Shown here in pieces: positions 1 through 6,150 of a DNA stretch of 8,083 nucleotides. The stretch lies in NCBI GenBank assembly GCA_015494005.1, contig WGCB01000355.1, positions 1 through 8,083 on the forward strand, written 5' to 3'. The DNA comes from Caldilineaceae bacterium. GTDB lineage: Bacteria; Chloroflexota; Anaerolineae; Caldilineales; Caldilineaceae. Position 1 is the first letter of the stretch; each line of letters opens with the position of its first letter. The notes under the pieces were generated by a model, which ran no database searches, was not told where the DNA came from, and saw nothing but the letters and a program-made list of their open reading frames with translations. A program made the position numbers and the translations under genes.

Positions 1-762
1 GACATCGCCGACTTCTGCCGCACCTACCTGGGCATCGACCCGGCCACCCAGCCCATCCCCGTGCAGCCCACGGCCCACTACGCCATGGGGGGCATCCCCA
101 CGGACGTCCACGGCCAGGTGCGGGCCGACGCTCACGGCGGCATCGTCCCGGGCTTCCTCGCCGCAGGGGAGGTGGCCTGCGTCAGTGTCCACGGAGCCAA
201 TCGCCTGGGCACCAACAGCCTGGTGGATCTGGTGGTCTTCGGCAAGCGGGCGGGCAAATCCGCGGCGGCCTACTGCGGGGAGACGGACTGGCCCGAGCTA
301 CCCGAGGAGACCTGGGAGCCCGTCCAGGCGGAGATCGACCGGCTCCTGGCCCAGACCGGCTCCAAGCGGGTGGCGGACATCCGCAGCGAGATGCAGAGCG
401 TGATGATGGAACACGTGGGCGTCTTCCGCACCGCGGAGGGCATCCAGGAGGCCCTGGACAAGATCCGGGAGCTCCAGGAGCGCATGACCGACATCACGGT
501 CATGGACAAGGGCAAGCGCTTCAACACCGAGCTGCTGGAGGCCATGGAGCTGAACAATCTCCTGAGCCTGGCCGAGGTGACTGCGGTCAGTGCCCTGGCC
601 CGCCAGGAGAGCCGGGGCGCCCACAGCCGGGAGGACTTCAAGGAGCGGGACGACGTCCACTGGCTGAAACACACCTTCGCCAGCCGCAAGGACGGTCAGA
701 TCGAGCTGGACTATCGCCCGGTGGTCATCACCAAGTACCAGCCCAAGGAACGCACTTACTGA
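1..762 (+). CDS. sdhA: Succinate dehydrogenase flavoprotein subunit, C-terminal part (5' end outside window)
   Basis: The frame is open from base 1 to a TGA at 760-762, giving the last 253 residues of a protein normally near 570-640. SdhA oxidises succinate to fumarate at a covalently bound FAD and passes electrons to SdhB in complex II at the inner face of the membrane. Visible family blocks are the substrate-site segment TAHYAMGGIPTD (His26 of the fragment, matching the succinate-binding His) and GANRLGTNSLVDLVVFGKRAG (Arg68, the substrate-binding Arg of the family). The helical and C-terminal domain ends in a typical WLKHT and a PVVITKYQP tail. The FAD-attachment His and Rossmann motif lie upstream of the window. 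sdhB follows after 69 bases, so the two are almost surely cotranscribed. Fumarate reductase FrdA is the alternative name; sequence alone does not fix the direction of the reaction, but the paired SdhB favours succinate dehydrogenase. Confidence 0.95.
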   Translation, partial: DIADFCRTYLGIDPATQPIPVQPTAHYAMGGIPTDVHGQVRADAHGGIVPGFLAAGEVACVSVHGANRLGTNSLVDLVVFGKRAGKSAAAYCGETDWPELPEETWEPVQAEIDRLLAQTGSKRVADIRSEMQSVMMEHVGVFRTAEGIQEALDKIRELQERMTDITVMDKGKRFNTELLEAMELNNLLSLAEVTAVSALARQESRGAHSREDFKERDDVHWLKHTFASRKDGQIELDYRPVVITKYQPKERTY

Positions 763-817
763 CGTTGGCCCCCGGCCCCTGGTATCGACGTCGAATTTTC
801 AGCACCCCTTTCCCTCC

Positions 818-822
818 AAGGA
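818..822 (+). promoter_or_regulatory. Ribosome binding site of sdhB
   Basis: AAGGA lies nine bases before the ATG at 832. It decides the sdhB start in favour of 832 over the in-frame ATG at 844, which would have a poorly placed site and lose the first beta-strand residues. Confidence 0.7.
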
Positions 823-831
823 CGAACTGCC

Positions 832-1527
832 ATGAAAGTGACCATGCGAATTCGCCGGTTCAACCCGGAAAAAGACAAAAAGCCCTGGTGGGGCGAGTAC
901 ACGGTGGACGTGGAACCCACGGATCGGGTGCTGGATGCCCTGCACCAGATCAAGTGGTACCAGGACGGCACCCTGACCCTGCGCCGCTCCTGCGCCCACG
1001 GCATCTGCGGCAGCGACGCCATGGTGATCAACGGCCGCAATGCTCTGGCCTGCAAGGTGCTCATGCGGGACGTGGGGAAGGTCTGCCAGGTGGAGCCCCT
1101 GCGCAGCATGCGCATCGTCAAGGACCTGGTGGTGGACATGGAGCCCTTCTTCGCCAAGTACCGGGCCGTCCTCCCCTACCTGATCAACGAGGAGGAGCCC
1201 CCGGAGAAGGAGCGCCTCCAGAGCCCCGAGGCCCGGGAACGCTTCGACGACACCACCAAGTGCATCCTCTGCGCGGCCTGCACCACCAGCTGCCCCAGCT
1301 ACTGGGCCAACCAGGACTACATCGGCCCTGCGGCCATCGTCCAGGCCCACCGTTTCATCTTCGACGACCGGGACCAGGGGGCGCTGGAGCGGCTCCAGAT
1401 CCTGGACGACCGGGACGGGGTCTGGCGCTGCCGCACCGTCTTCAACTGCGTCCAGGCCTGCCCCCGGGACATCGACGTGACCAAGGCCATCGGCGAGGTC
1501 AAGCTGGCCATCCTGGAGGAGCTGTAG
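832..1527 (+). CDS. sdhB: Succinate dehydrogenase iron-sulfur subunit
   Basis: This complete 231-residue protein carries electrons from the SdhA flavin through three Fe-S clusters to quinone. The N-terminal ferredoxin domain has the [2Fe-2S] ligands Cys54, Cys59, Asp62 and Cys74 (CAHGICGSD, then NGRNALAC); Asp in place of the third Cys is also found in E. coli SdhB. The C-terminal domain has CILCAACTTSCP (Cys144, 147, 150 and 154) and CRTVFNCVQACP (Cys200, 206 and 210), the usual ligand set for the [4Fe-4S] and [3Fe-4S] clusters. Length is normal. Around the quinone site Pro155 and Trp158 are kept, but the positions of E. coli Trp164 and His207 are Ala159 and Arg201 (see findings). It sits 69 bases after sdhA; the following gene starts 53 bases later. 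No membrane anchor gene (sdhC/D) follows, so it is presumably upstream of sdhA. Confidence 0.96.
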   Translation: MKVTMRIRRFNPEKDKKPWWGEYTVDVEPTDRVLDALHQIKWYQDGTLTLRRSCAHGICGSDAMVINGRNALACKVLMRDVGKVCQVEPLRSMRIVKDLVVDMEPFFAKYRAVLPYLINEEEPPEKERLQSPEARERFDDTTKCILCAACTTSCPSYWANQDYIGPAAIVQAHRFIFDDRDQGALERLQILDDRDGVWRCRTVFNCVQACPRDIDVTKAIGEVKLAILEEL

Positions 1528-1570
1528 CCGAAAACAGGCGCCAGCTCCCAACCTCCAACTCTGACTCCTG

Positions 1571-1575
1571 TGGAG
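1571..1575 (+). promoter_or_regulatory. Likely ribosome binding site of the Memo-like gene
   Basis: TGGAG stands five bases before the ATG at 1581. The GGAG could pair with CTCC at 1565-1568 in a 4-bp hairpin with a 3-nt loop; this is too small to claim control. The frame is open far upstream through sdhB, so this site and the gap after sdhB are what fix the start at 1581. Confidence 0.5.
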
Positions 1576-1580
1576 ACCCC

Positions 1581-2456
1581 ATGGATAAGTACATGCAGCT
1601 GCGAGAAGAGATCCACGCCCTCTACGCCCGGGAACACGCGGCCCTGGGCGAGGAGGGCACCCTGCGTCTGCTGGACCAGGCCCGGCAGTGGGACCTCTCC
1701 GGGACCCTGGCGGCCGGCGGGGTGATCGTCTTCCCCCACGCGGGGGTGGCGGACTGCGGCCACCAGATCGCGGCCGCGGTCCATGCCTGCCTGGACAGCG
1801 GCGCGGACCGGGTGGTGGTGATCAGCGTGCTCCACGCCTTCACCGAGGAGATGGAGAACGCCCGCATCCGGGTGAGCCGGGGCGGGGATCCGGCTCAGGA
1901 GGCCCAATGGGGCATCCAGGGGCCGGGCATCGACGGGCCGGACACCTGGCGCCACGACCACGCCCTGACCAGCTGGCGCCACTTCTGGGCCGCGGAGACC
2001 AAGCGCCGGGGCATCCAGGGGCCCCAGGTCATCGAGCGCTACCCCTGGCTGGCCGGCGGCCATCCCGAGCGCCTGCCCGGCATCGAGGAGCTGGCCCGCC
2101 TGTGCGAGGACGCGGTGGTGGTCTCCACCGAGGACCCCTTCCACCACGGCATCGGCTACGGGGACTCCCCGGCCATCGCTCGGCACCCCCACGAGGGCGG
2201 GCTGGAGATGGCCCGGCGCAGCATCGAGCACGGCCTGCAGACCTTGGGCCAGGGAGACTACTGGGGCTGGAACCAGCACTGTGTGGTGGGCAAGAGCGAC
2301 GCCCGGGACGCGGGGCAGGTCTTCCGCTACCTCCGCGGGCCCATGACCGGCCACATCCTGGACCTGGGCTACAGCGACGCCACCGAGCTCTACAAGCAGC
2401 CTCCGCCCACCTGGGTGGCCACGGCCCTCATCGAATGGAGACCGGTCCAGGGCTGA
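1581..2456 (+). CDS. Memo-like protein (AmmeMemoRadiSam system B / class III extradiol dioxygenase-like fold)
   Basis: A 291-residue soluble protein with no signal peptide or membrane segment. I place it in the Memo superfamily from its pattern, not from overall identity. GGVIVFPHAGVADCGHQIAA (residues 46-65) matches the family's strand plus PHAG with a conserved His (His53). VVVISVLHAF (78-87) puts His85 where Memo has its second metal His in LGPSHH. VVVSTEDPFHHGIGYG (179-194) resembles the family's SSDFSHYG block, and a late CVVG gives a candidate third ligand. In related dioxygenases these residues hold Fe(II); in human MEMO1 the corresponding residues bind iron or copper. The chemical reaction of bacterial members is not known to me. 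It starts 53 bases after sdhB and is followed by a strong terminator, so it is probably the last gene of the sdh transcript. No AMMECR1-like or radical SAM partner is in the window. A creatininase-like fold is less likely, since that family's metal-binding motif is absent. Confidence 0.6.
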   Translation: MDKYMQLREEIHALYAREHAALGEEGTLRLLDQARQWDLSGTLAAGGVIVFPHAGVADCGHQIAAAVHACLDSGADRVVVISVLHAFTEEMENARIRVSRGGDPAQEAQWGIQGPGIDGPDTWRHDHALTSWRHFWAAETKRRGIQGPQVIERYPWLAGGHPERLPGIEELARLCEDAVVVSTEDPFHHGIGYGDSPAIARHPHEGGLEMARRSIEHGLQTLGQGDYWGWNQHCVVGKSDARDAGQVFRYLRGPMTGHILDLGYSDATELYKQPPPTWVATALIEWRPVQG

Positions 2457-2496
2457 GCCGGGACGCACCAACCAACGGATAGGGATGGTCTGTCGG

Positions 2497-2528
2497 GGCC
2501 GTCTGGGAACTCTCCCAGGCGGCCTTTT
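2497..2528 (+). terminator. Rho-independent terminator after the sdh/Memo-like transcript
   Basis: A 12-bp stem (2497-2508 with 2513-2524; one T-G wobble, otherwise perfect) has a 4-base loop ACTC and is followed at once by TTTT (2525-2528). It begins 40 bases after the stop of the Memo-like gene and points the same way. This is the clearest textbook terminator in the window. Confidence 0.9.
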
Positions 2529-2572
2529 CGCGCCGCGGTGCGGAGCCGTCCGACACGCCAGCTGGGCAGCGG

Positions 2573-2612
2573 GCCGTCCCCGCACCCCGGGAAGCAGGTC
2601 CTGCGGGGCGGC
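2573..2612. other. GC-rich stem-loop of unknown role in the gap before the malic enzyme gene
   Basis: GCCG-T-CCCCGCA (2573-2584) pairs with TGCGGGGCGGC (2602-2612): eleven base pairs with one bulged T and a 17-base loop. No T tract follows on either strand, so it is not an obvious terminator. It belongs to the 2457-2845 gap, whose other contents are the terminator at 2497-2528, an AT-rich promoter-like island and the malic enzyme leader. In sequence this GC-rich, chance pairing is possible. Confidence 0.35.
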
Positions 2613-2675
2613 GATCCGGCCGGATTCAGCCCAAGAGCGAAAGGAAAATTAGGCCAGTATGGGCACTGAAAAGGA

Positions 2676-2705
2676 TTACAACTATTCCGGTTTTTGCTAT
2701 ACAAT
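2676..2705 (+). promoter_or_regulatory. Probable promoter of the malic enzyme gene
   Basis: Bases 2641-2710 form an AT-rich island in an otherwise very GC-rich window. It holds TGCTATACAAT (2695-2705), which reads as an extended -10 (TG, one base, TATACA at 2698-2703, overlapping TACAAT at 2700-2705). A weak -35-like TTACAA (2676-2681) lies 16 bases before TATACA. It faces the malic enzyme gene and lies downstream of the previous terminator. The -35 match is poor; the call rests mainly on the -10 and the composition shift. Confidence 0.55.
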
Positions 2706-2711
2706 ACAGAG

Positions 2712-2835
2712 TGATGCCTGGGATCTGCCCTCGAGGCGCGGGGACAGGTGCAACGACATCGGCGACGACGCGGAGCAAGGTGCTCAGCGTTCCCAATACC
2801 TTCCGAAAGGGGGCATGAGGCAGCCCCTCAGAAAG
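2712..2835 (+). promoter_or_regulatory. Leader of the malic enzyme mRNA with competing small hairpins
   Basis: If transcription starts near 2712, the mRNA has about 130 untranslated bases. Several short helices can form: GAGCA/TGCTC (2773-2777 with 2781-2785), AAGGT/ACCTT (2777-2781 with 2798-2802, sharing bases with the first), GGGGC/GCCCC (2810-2814 with 2823-2827) and TGAGG/CCTCA (2816-2820 with 2826-2830, exclusive with the third). I recognise no known riboswitch class here. The mutually exclusive pairs permit a switch-like leader but do not show one. Confidence 0.3.
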
Positions 2836-2842
2836 AGAGGAG
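2836..2842 (+). promoter_or_regulatory. Ribosome binding site of the malic enzyme gene
   Basis: AGAGGAG ends three bases before the ATG at 2846, a strong match with short spacing. An in-frame TGA at 2816-2818 excludes any longer protein by more than nine codons, so the start is secure. Confidence 0.75.
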
Positions 2843-2845
2843 ATC

Positions 2846-5113
2846 ATGGCTTTCACCAAAAAGGATGCACTGGAGTACCATTCCAAAGGGCGGCCAGGCA
2901 AGTTGACCGTGGTGCCCACCAAGCCCATGGCCACCCAGCGGGACCTTTCCCTGGCCTACTCGCCTGGGGTAGCCATCCCGGTCCTGGAGATCGCCGAGGA
3001 TCCCAGCAAGGTCTTCGACTACACGGCCAAGGGGAACCTGGTGGGCGTCATCAGCAACGGCACGGCCATTTTGGGCCTGGGCAATCGAGGGCCACTGGCC
3101 GCGAAGCCGGTCATGGAGGGCAAGGCGGTGCTCTTCAAGCGCTTTGCCGACGTGGATGTGTTCGACATCGAGGTGGACAGTCTGGATCCCGAGGCCATGG
3201 TCCAGTTCGGCCAGATGATCGCCCCCACCTTCGGGGGGATCAACCTGGAGGACATCAAGGCCCCGGAGTGTTTCTACATCGAGCAGGAACTGCAGAAGCG
3301 GGTGGACATCCCGGTCTTCCACGACGACCAGCACGGCACGGCCATCATCTCTGGGGCTGGCCTGCTGAACGCCCTGGAGATCACGGGCAAGGACATCTCC
3401 CAGATCAAGGTGGTGATCAGCGGCGCGGGCGCGGCCGGCATCGCCGTGGCCGACTTCTACGTGGCCCTGGGCGTCCGCAAAGAGAACATCCTCATGCTGG
3501 ACTCCCGGGGGGTGATCTACAAGGGGCGCAAGGAGGGGATGAACCCCTACAAGGAGAAGTACGCGGCGGAGACGGACGCCCGCACCCTGGCGGATGCCTT
3601 GGTGGGCGCGGATGTCTTCATCGGCCTCTCCGTGCCCAATGTGGTGACCCAGGAGATGGTGCGCAGCATGGCGCCCAACCCCATCATCTTCGCCATGGCC
3701 AACCCGGACCCGGAGATCCCCTACGAGGACGCGGTCGCGGCTCGGGATGACATGGTGATCATGGGGACAGGCCGCAGCGACTACCCCAACCAGGTGAACA
3801 ACGTGCTGGGCTTTCCCTTCATCTTCCGCGGGGCCCTGGACGTGCGGGCCAGGGCCATCAACATGGAGATGAAGATGGCCGCGGCCAAGGCCCTGGCGGC
3901 CCTGGCCAAGGAGGATGTCCCGGACAGCGTGCTCCGGGCCTACGGGCTGACCAGCCTCCACTTTGGCCCCGAGTACATCATCCCCAAGCCCCTGGATCCC
4001 CGGGTGCTCATGTGGGTGGCTCCGGCTGTGGCCAAGGCGGCCATGGAGACGGGTGTGGCCCGCCGTCACCTGGACCTGGACGCCTACATGGACGAGCTGG
4101 CCGGCCGTCTGGGCAAGCGGGTGCAGGTCATGCGCTTCATGGAGCAGAAGGCCAAGCAGGATCCCAAGCGCATCGTCTTCGCCGAAGGGGAGGAGCCCAA
4201 GATCATCCGGGCCGCCCACGCGCTGGAAGCCCAGGGCATCGCCGTGCCCATCCTCCTGGGCCGGCCCGAGCGGATCCAGGCCCAGATCCAGGAGCTGGGG
4301 GTGGACTACTCCCCGGCCATCATCAACCCCTACGAGTTCGAGAAACGGCAGGAGTACGCGGAGATCTTCTACCTGCGTCGCCAGCGCAAAGGGGTGACCC
4401 GCTCTCGGGCCCGGGATCTCATGCGCCAGCCCAACTACCTGGGCCCCATGATGGTGGACCAGGGAGACGCGGACGCCTTCATCTCCGGCCTCACCTACAA
4501 CTACCCGGAGGTGCTGCGCCCGGCCCTGCAGACCGTAGGCCCCAACCCGGATCGCCGGGTGGTGAGCGGCGTCTTCCTCATCATCGTGGAAGATCGCATG
4601 TACTTCTTCTCCGACGCCACGGTGAACATCGACCCGGACGCGGAGACCCTGGCCGCCATCGCCCTCAACGCCGCGGATGTGGCCCGGCAGTTCGAGGTGG
4701 ATCCCCGGGTGGCCATGCTCAGCTTCTCCAACTTCGGCAGCACCCGCCACCCGCTGTCGGAGAAGGTGCGCCAGGCCACGGAGCTGGTCAAAGCCCAGGA
4801 TCCCCAGCTGCAGGTGGACGGGGAGATGCAGGCGGATGTGGCCGTGGTGCCGGAGCTGATGCAGCGCCACTACCCCTTCAGCCAGGTCTCCAACGCCAAC
4901 GTGCTCGTCTTCCCGGACCTGGGCGCGGCCAACACGGCCTACAAGCTGCTCAACCGCTTGAGCCACGCGGACGCCATCGGCCCCATCCTGGTGGGCATGT
5001 GCAAGCCCATCCACGTCCTGGAGACGGGCGCGGACGTGCGGGACATCATCAACGTGGCCATCCTGGCAGTGGTGGATGTCCAGTTCCGAGAGCGCCAGGC
5101 CCACTGCCAGTAG
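2846..5113 (+). CDS. maeB: Hybrid malic enzyme (malate dehydrogenase, decarboxylating) with C-terminal phosphotransacetylase-like domain
   Basis: This 755-residue protein has the length of the MaeB type. It decarboxylates malate to pyruvate and CO2 while reducing NAD(P)+, in the cytoplasm, linking the TCA cycle to pyruvate. The N-terminal domain shows LAYSPGVA with the catalytic Tyr38, [20 protein letters not shown] with Lys93, and the metal and substrate segment FHDDQHGTA (158-166). The Rossmann domain has GAGAAG (193-198) and ANPDPE (285-290). From about residue 428 a phosphotransacetylase-like domain follows, beginning near [16 protein letters not shown] and ending [23 protein letters not shown]. 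In this family that domain is regulatory (acetyl-CoA binding) and not catalytic. Here Glu726-Thr727 stand where true Pta has the active-site Ser-Arg pair, which agrees. Cofactor choice, NAD or NADP, cannot be read safely. The gene stands alone between a promoter-like island and a terminator hairpin. Confidence 0.95.
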   Translation: MAFTKKDALEYHSKGRPGKLTVVPTKPMATQRDLSLAYSPGVAIPVLEIAEDPSKVFDYTAKGNLVGVISNGTAILGLGNRGPLAAKPVMEGKAVLFKRFADVDVFDIEVDSLDPEAMVQFGQMIAPTFGGINLEDIKAPECFYIEQELQKRVDIPVFHDDQHGTAIISGAGLLNALEITGKDISQIKVVISGAGAAGIAVADFYVALGVRKENILMLDSRGVIYKGRKEGMNPYKEKYAAETDARTLADALVGADVFIGLSVPNVVTQEMVRSMAPNPIIFAMANPDPEIPYEDAVAARDDMVIMGTGRSDYPNQVNNVLGFPFIFRGALDVRARAINMEMKMAAAKALAALAKEDVPDSVLRAYGLTSLHFGPEYIIPKPLDPRVLMWVAPAVAKAAMETGVARRHLDLDAYMDELAGRLGKRVQVMRFMEQKAKQDPKRIVFAEGEEPKIIRAAHALEAQGIAVPILLGRPERIQAQIQELGVDYSPAIINPYEFEKRQEYAEIFYLRRQRKGVTRSRARDLMRQPNYLGPMMVDQGDADAFISGLTYNYPEVLRPALQTVGPNPDRRVVSGVFLIIVEDRMYFFSDATVNIDPDAETLAAIALNAADVARQFEVDPRVAMLSFSNFGSTRHPLSEKVRQATELVKAQDPQLQVDGEMQADVAVVPELMQRHYPFSQVSNANVLVFPDLGAANTAYKLLNRLSHADAIGPILVGMCKPIHVLETGADVRDIINVAILAVVDVQFRERQAHCQ

Positions 5114-5198
5114 CGGCCTGACTCTCGGGCTTCGGCTAGGGCCTGGGCCAGTGAAGCGAACCCAGGTGGATGGCAGGTGGATAGAATCGAAAAGCAGA

Positions 5199-5250
5199 CC
5201 AGGGCGGGAACCGGAGACTCGGTTCCCGCCCTGGCGTTGGGGCCTCTTTT
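5199..5250 (+). terminator. Terminator-like hairpin after the malic enzyme gene
   Basis: A perfect 15-bp stem (5199-5213 with 5220-5234) encloses the 6-base loop GAGACT. It lies 85 bases after the malic enzyme stop. The T run (CTCTTTTG, T at 5247-5250) begins 12 bases after the stem, further than in a textbook terminator. On the other strand the stem is followed by GGTCTGCTTTTC, so it might act both ways. The stretch 5114-5198 before it holds only a loose CCTGGG/CCCAGG pair (5142-5147, 5161-5166) and a short direct repeat. Confidence 0.7.
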
Positions 5251-5290
5251 GTAGGGGGCTTCACAGTGGCCGGGCTGGGCTTGGCGTAGG

Positions 5291-5379
5291 CTGGCGCCAG
5301 GTGTCACCAACAGCCTCTTTCCTGCATCGAAAGAGTGTACGCGGGCGCAGCTGCCCGCGCCCCACGTCACCGGTGGGGC
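5291..5379 (+). promoter_or_regulatory. Run of palindromes and stem-loops upstream of the DsbA-like gene
   Basis: Four dyads follow one another: CTGGCGCCAG (5291-5300, perfect palindrome); CTCTTT/AAAGAG (5315-5320 with 5330-5335, 9-base loop); GCGGGC/GCCCGC (5341-5346 with 5353-5358, 6-base loop); and GCCCCAC/GTGGGGC (5359-5365 with 5373-5379, 7-base loop). They lie in the 5114-5421 gap. I see no convincing -35/-10 pair in this gap. They may form a structured leader or a binding region, and some may be chance in GC-rich DNA. Confidence 0.35.
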
Positions 5380-5421
5380 CACATCCAGCGAGCCATCATA
5401 GCAAGGAGCGAATCAGCCATC

Positions 5422-6096
5422 ATGAGCAGCAAGACGAAGGCGAAACTGAGCCGCAAGGAACGTCAAGCCCAGCGCCAGCGGGCCCAACGGCGCCAGCGCA
5501 CCATCCTGAGCCTGGTCGGGGCCCTGTTTGCCCTGGCCCTGGTCTACGTGGTCTGGCAGCAGACGGCAGGCAGCCCCAGCCTCTCCGCCGCGGAGGTCCC
5601 GGATCCGGTGGTGGGGCCGGACAGCGCCCCGGTGAAGATCGAGGAGTTCTCCGATTTCGGCTGCCCCTCCTGCCGGGCCTGGCACAACGCCGGCATTCAG
5701 GCCCAGATCGTGGCCCAGTTCGGGGACCAGGTCCAGTTCATCTGGAAGGATTTCCCGGTGATCACGGTCCAATCCCCCAAGGCGGCGGAGGCGGCCCAGT
5801 GCGCCGGGGCCCAGGGCAAGTTCTGGGAGTACCACGACTACGTCTACGAGCACTTCGCTGGGTTGGATGTGGCCCAGCTGAAGCAGTACGCCACCGCGGT
5901 GGGCCTGGACCGGGCTGCCTTCGACGAGTGCCTGGACAACGGGGTGATGAAGCGCAAGGTGGACGCCAACCTGCAGGAGGCTCGGCGGCTGCGCCTGCGG
6001 GGCGCGCCCAGCTTCGTGGTCAACGGCCAGGTGTTGCCTGCCCCGCCCAGCTACGAACAGCTGGCGGCCATCGTCCAGCAGGCCCTGGGACAGTAA
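5422..6096 (+). CDS. Membrane-anchored DsbA/BdbD-like thiol:disulfide oxidoreductase
   Basis: A 224-residue protein with a short, strongly basic cytoplasmic tail (residues 1-26), one membrane segment at about 28-46 and an outer thioredoxin-fold domain, so it should act outside the cytoplasmic membrane. The domain carries FSDFGCPSCRAWH with the redox pair Cys81-Pro-Ser-Cys84 and the cis-proline loop RGAPSFVVNG (Pro196). The helical insertion (about 119-175) has GKFWEYHDYVYEHF, typical of the DsbA_4/Thioredoxin_4 type, plus Cys127 and Cys170, which could form a structural disulfide. Its likely task is making or reshuffling disulfides in exported proteins. No DsbB or VKOR partner is in the window. 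The ATG at 5422 is chosen because AAGGAG (5403-5408) lies 13 bases upstream and the protein then begins with the basic tail plus membrane helix. It converges on the protease gene, with only 54 bases between their stop codons. Confidence 0.88.
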   Translation: MSSKTKAKLSRKERQAQRQRAQRRQRTILSLVGALFALALVYVVWQQTAGSPSLSAAEVPDPVVGPDSAPVKIEEFSDFGCPSCRAWHNAGIQAQIVAQFGDQVQFIWKDFPVITVQSPKAAEAAQCAGAQGKFWEYHDYVYEHFAGLDVAQLKQYATAVGLDRAAFDECLDNGVMKRKVDANLQEARRLRLRGAPSFVVNGQVLPAPPSYEQLAAIVQQALGQ

Positions 6097-6143
6097 TTGA
6101 GCAATCGGGGGATTGGATCGTCCCAATCTCCCGATTGCCCAAT
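6096..6143. repeat. Nested inverted repeat between two convergent genes, possible two-way terminator
   Basis: Arms of 21 bases (6096-6116 and 6123-6143) match at 19 positions and enclose a 6-base loop. The left arm starts on the last base of the DsbA-like stop codon; the right arm ends seven bases before the protease stop codon. Each arm contains its own dyad, CAATC-4-GATTG: CAATCGGGGGATTG (6102-6115) and CAATCTCCCGATTG (6124-6137), with centres 22 bases apart. The position fits a shared terminator for both genes, but there is no T run on either side. A dispersed intergenic repeat or a protein-binding site are the alternatives. Confidence 0.75.
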
Positions 6144-6150
6144 TTCCGGT

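Noticed and set aside
785..794. Perfect palindrome TCGACGTCGA between sdhA and sdhB
   Set aside because: Single short dyad inside an operon gap with no second copy or promoter nearby; chance is likely in this composition.
765..1580. Upstream continuation of the Memo-like frame, overlapping sdhB
   Set aside because: The translation is Gly/Pro/Arg/His-rich noise in the wrong frame of sdhB; the ribosome binding site and sensible protein both begin at 1581.
1317..2585. A 422-codon open frame on the minus strand opposite sdhB and the Memo-like gene
   Set aside because: Low-complexity antisense shadow; the plus strand shows conserved cysteine and histidine motifs and good start sites.
2828..5104. 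A very long open frame (758 codons) on the minus strand opposite maeB
   Set aside because: Its product is a His/Gly/Val/Leu/Asp-rich string with no family motif, typical of the antisense frame of GC-rich genes, and maeB on the other strand is unmistakable.
5164..5182. Direct repeat AGGTGGAT, two copies, after maeB
   Set aside because: Only eight bases, two copies, no associated element; not enough to call a repeat family or attachment site.
5335..5337. GTG as an earlier start for the DsbA-like protein
   Set aside because: It would add 29 residues lying inside the stem-loop region, with no good ribosome binding site; the ATG at 5422 gives a normal basic tail plus membrane helix.
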